Assembly (NCBI RefSeq): GCF_009755815.1
Contig: NZ_WRPK01000004.1
Coordinates: 1-64,000 of the forward strand
Direction: 5' to 3'
DNA: 64,000 nt
Source: Flavisphingomonas formosensis
GTDB taxonomy: Bacteria > Pseudomonadota > Alphaproteobacteria > Sphingomonadales > Sphingomonadaceae
Positions 62,120 to 64,000 of the stretch are shown in pieces; the first letter of the stretch is position 1, and every line of letters begins with the position of its first letter. A program made the translations under genes and the position numbers. The notes under the pieces are model-generated. The model was not told the origin of the DNA. It worked only from the letters and a program-made list of their open reading frames with translations, and did not search any database.

Positions 62120-64000
62120 ATGGCAACGCGTTACCCCCTCCAGCTCCAGCCGGGCAGCCGGAACGGCCATGGGCGCAATTGCTGCTGCCCCACCTGCCGG
62201 GGGCTGGTGCTCAAGGATCGGCCGCTGTTCGGCGCCGGCCAGGTGCTCACCGCCGCGGATCTCACCGCGCTGCAGGATTATGTCCGCGCCAAGAATCGGC
62301 TGCACAGCCGCTATCTGCATGGCTGGGGCGTCGTCTGCGGGCTGGAGGTGAGCTGCAACGATTGTGAAGGCTCGGTGACGATCTCGCCCGGCTATGCGCT
62401 GGATCCGTGCGGCGAGGACATCATCGTCGCCCAGCCGGTGCGCTTCGATCTGATCGCGGCGATCCGCGCCTGCGCCGATCAGCAGCGCGCCAAGACCGGC
62501 AATTGCGATCCGTGGATGCCGCCGCCCGATCCGGGGTGCGGCGATGCCGAGAGCCATTGGTGCGTCGCGCTGAAGTATCGCGAGGTCGAGACGGCCTATG
62601 TGCAAGGTCTCGTGGCGGGCAAGGCGACGGGCAATTGTGGCTGCAGCGGAAGCACCGCCACGGGTGGCACGGGCAGTAGTTGTGGCTGCGGCGGCAATTG
62701 CGGTTGTGGCGGCTCGTGCGGCGGGGGCTGCGGCTGCAGCGGTTCCGTCCGCTCGACGACGGCGCTGGCCTCCGCCTCGTCGGCCTCGACCGCGCTGCCA
62801 TCGTCGAACAGCAGCTGTTCGCCTCGGCGCGTCCATGAATGTTTCGAGGTGACGGCCATATGCTCCAAGGATGGGTGCCGGCCCGTGCTGGTCTCGCGCG
62901 ATCGCGATCAGCTGGCGAGTTCGTCGCTGGGCGTCTGGGATCAGTTCATCCCGGAGGGGACACTGCTGCGCAAGATCATCGATTGCGTCGTCGGCGATCT
63001 CCAGGAACTGATGCAGCGCTTCAAGACCGGGGACGGCGCGCTGCTCGCCCAGGTCTCGACCCAGACCAACGACCAGCTCTTCCAGGCGCAGGTCTCGCTG
63101 CCGGCCGTGCATTCCGCCTTTTGCGCCTTCCGCCAGGCGGTGCTCGACAAGCTGGCCGACGATACGCATCCGACGCGCTGCCAGATGCGCCGCGCCGCGG
63201 GCGACATCATGGTTTCGGCGCCGCCACCGACGGACGGGCCGGAGCGCGGCGCGTGGCTGGATCAGGTCCGCGCGGCCGTCGCCGATCTGCTGGCGGTCTG
63301 GATCCAACTCATCCTCGATTGCATCTGCCATGCCTTCCTGCCGCAATGTAACGACGATCCGTGCGACGATCGGGTGGAGATCGCCTGCGTCACCGTGAAG
63401 GGCGGGAAGATCCTCTCGATCTGCAACCATAGCTGCCGGCGTTACGCCGGCTCCTTCCCGGCGCTCTATTATTGGCTGTCGATCGTGCCGCTCCTCCCGC
63501 TGATCGCCAAGGCGCTCGCCTCGATCTGCTGCCGGCCGGACCTCTTGCGCCGCAATTCGCCGCTGGTGAACGATCTCGTGCCGCTGATGGACAAGATCGA
63601 TCCCACCGGCACCTTGCGGCGCGCCATCGTCGCCAATGATTTCGCGCTGCCGAAAACCTATCTCGCGCGCGTCGTGGCGGCGGGCGACATTCCTTTCGCC
63701 ACCCGCATCGCGCAAAGCCTCGACATTGCGGGCGCGACGACCAGCTACGGCGGAAACGACGTCAGGTCCGCGCAGCAGGCGCTGGCGGCCGCGGGCGTGA
63801 AGGCCGAGGTGCAGACGCTGGCGATCGGCGACGATACGGCGATGGTCGATGCGATGCGCACCCAGCCGCTGCTGAGGCGCGGCGACACGGTGAAGCTCTA
63901 CGCGCGGGACGGCAAGGTCGTCGCCGCGGTGCGCGAGGCGGCGGCGCCGGGCGCTGCCCCATCCGCATCCGACACGGGGGAGGTGGCGACGCTGCGCCGC
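62120..64000 (+). CDS. Gly/Cys-rich putative injection-system surface protein, partial
   Basis: An open frame of at least 627 codons running off the window end. Its N-terminal module (about 30-110: LTAADLTALQDYVRAKNRLHSRYLHGWGVVCGLEV ... VTISPGYALDPCGEDIIVAQ) matches that of the preceding protein. Residues about 172-207 are a Gly/Cys-rich stretch with repeated CGCGG-like units, then a Ser/Ala-rich linker, then a helical region with many cysteines. GGAAGGA precedes the start. The role is unknown. The paralogous N-terminus suggests both proteins attach to the same baseplate site. Confidence 0.75.
   Translation, partial: MATRYPLQLQPGSRNGHGRNCCCPTCRGLVLKDRPLFGAGQVLTAADLTALQDYVRAKNRLHSRYLHGWGVVCGLEVSCNDCEGSVTISPGYALDPCGEDIIVAQPVRFDLIAAIRACADQQRAKTGNCDPWMPPPDPGCGDAESHWCVALKYREVETAYVQGLVAGKATGNCGCSGSTATGGTGSSCGCGGNCGCGGSCGGGCGCSGSVRSTTALASASSASTALPSSNSSCSPRRVHECFEVTAICSKDGCRPVLVSRDRDQLASSSLGVWDQFIPEGTLLRKIIDCVVGDLQELMQRFKTGDGALLAQVSTQTNDQLFQAQVSLPAVHSAFCAFRQAVLDKLADDTHPTRCQMRRAAGDIMVSAPPPTDGPERGAWLDQVRAAVADLLAVWIQLILDCICHAFLPQCNDDPCDDRVEIACVTVKGGKILSICNHSCRRYAGSFPALYYWLSIVPLLPLIAKALASICCRPDLLRRNSPLVNDLVPLMDKIDPTGTLRRAIVANDFALPKTYLARVVAAGDIPFATRIAQSLDIAGATTSYGGNDVRSAQQALAAAGVKAEVQTLAIGDDTAMVDAMRTQPLLRRGDTVKLYARDGKVVAAVREAAAPGAAPSASDTGEVATLRR

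Noticed and set aside
40318-64000. Prophage instead of an extracellular injection system
   Set aside because: No capsid, portal, terminase, integrase or lysis genes are visible; DUF4255, DUF5908 and the LysM tube-base protein are marks of PVC/Afp-type particles.
1-64000. tRNA, rRNA, riboswitch or CRISPR features
   Set aside because: No cloverleaf-like or rRNA-like stretches and no regular spacer arrays were noticed by eye; a covariance search would be needed to exclude small RNAs.

Overview
The window looks like chromosomal DNA of a high-GC alphaproteobacterium, most likely a sphingomonad. The evidence is the many TonB-dependent receptors with Sphingomonadales-type plug motifs, an OprB-type porin, CoA-dependent catabolic genes of the kind sphingomonads use on hydrophobic compounds, and hairpin repeats scattered between genes. 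No rRNA, tRNA or CRISPR array was seen.

Region 1 (1-23 kb) is a catabolic neighbourhood. It opens with the first 13 codons of an IS110-type transposase. An operon on the minus strand follows (thiolase, MaoC hydratase, 2Fe-2S ferredoxin, SDR), divergent from a Rieske oxygenase and a thioesterase-like gene. Then come a porin, an AraC regulator, a tandem CaiB/BaiF CoA-transferase, a DUF35 protein with a lipid-transfer thiolase-like partner, a TonB receptor, an amidohydrolase, an MFS carrier, two TetR regulators, a COQ4-like protein, a RidA protein and two NTF2-like proteins. Together they look like uptake, CoA activation, oxygenation and side-chain or ring cleavage of a hydrophobic substrate (terpenoid, steroid or aromatic). 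The substrate cannot be read from the sequence. A 14-bp operator-like sequence occurs identically in two promoter regions here.

Region 2 (22.6-30.4 kb) holds a VapBC toxin-antitoxin pair and an exporter operon in the order regulator, membrane fusion protein, double ATPase, permease, permease, outer membrane channel. The first five match the enterobacterial cecR-ybhGFSR layout. A perfect 16-bp palindrome lies just upstream of the regulator.

Region 3 (30.6-40.2 kb) is an uptake operon: TonB receptor, membrane-anchored alpha/beta hydrolase, TTC38-like TPR protein, and a peptide-type ABC importer whose binding protein is fused to the first permease and whose two ATPases are fused to each other.

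Region 4 (40.3-64 kb) has a 1062-residue RTX-repeat protein on the minus strand. Divergent from it is a long, tightly coupled operon for an extracellular contractile injection system (phage-tail-like, PVC/Afp/MAC relatives). The operon contains a degenerate receiver protein, a DUF4255 cap protein, an Ig-like protein, two sheath-tube pairs, DUF5908, a LysM tube-base protein, gp27-like and gp5-like spike proteins, an unknown helical protein, gp25, baseplate J, a beta-propeller/tail-I fusion, a beta-propeller/collagen-like protein and a Gly/Cys-rich protein cut by the window end. The AAA+ ATPase, tape measure and toxin cargo expected of such a system are not in the window and may lie beyond 64000. 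This cluster is the most interesting content.
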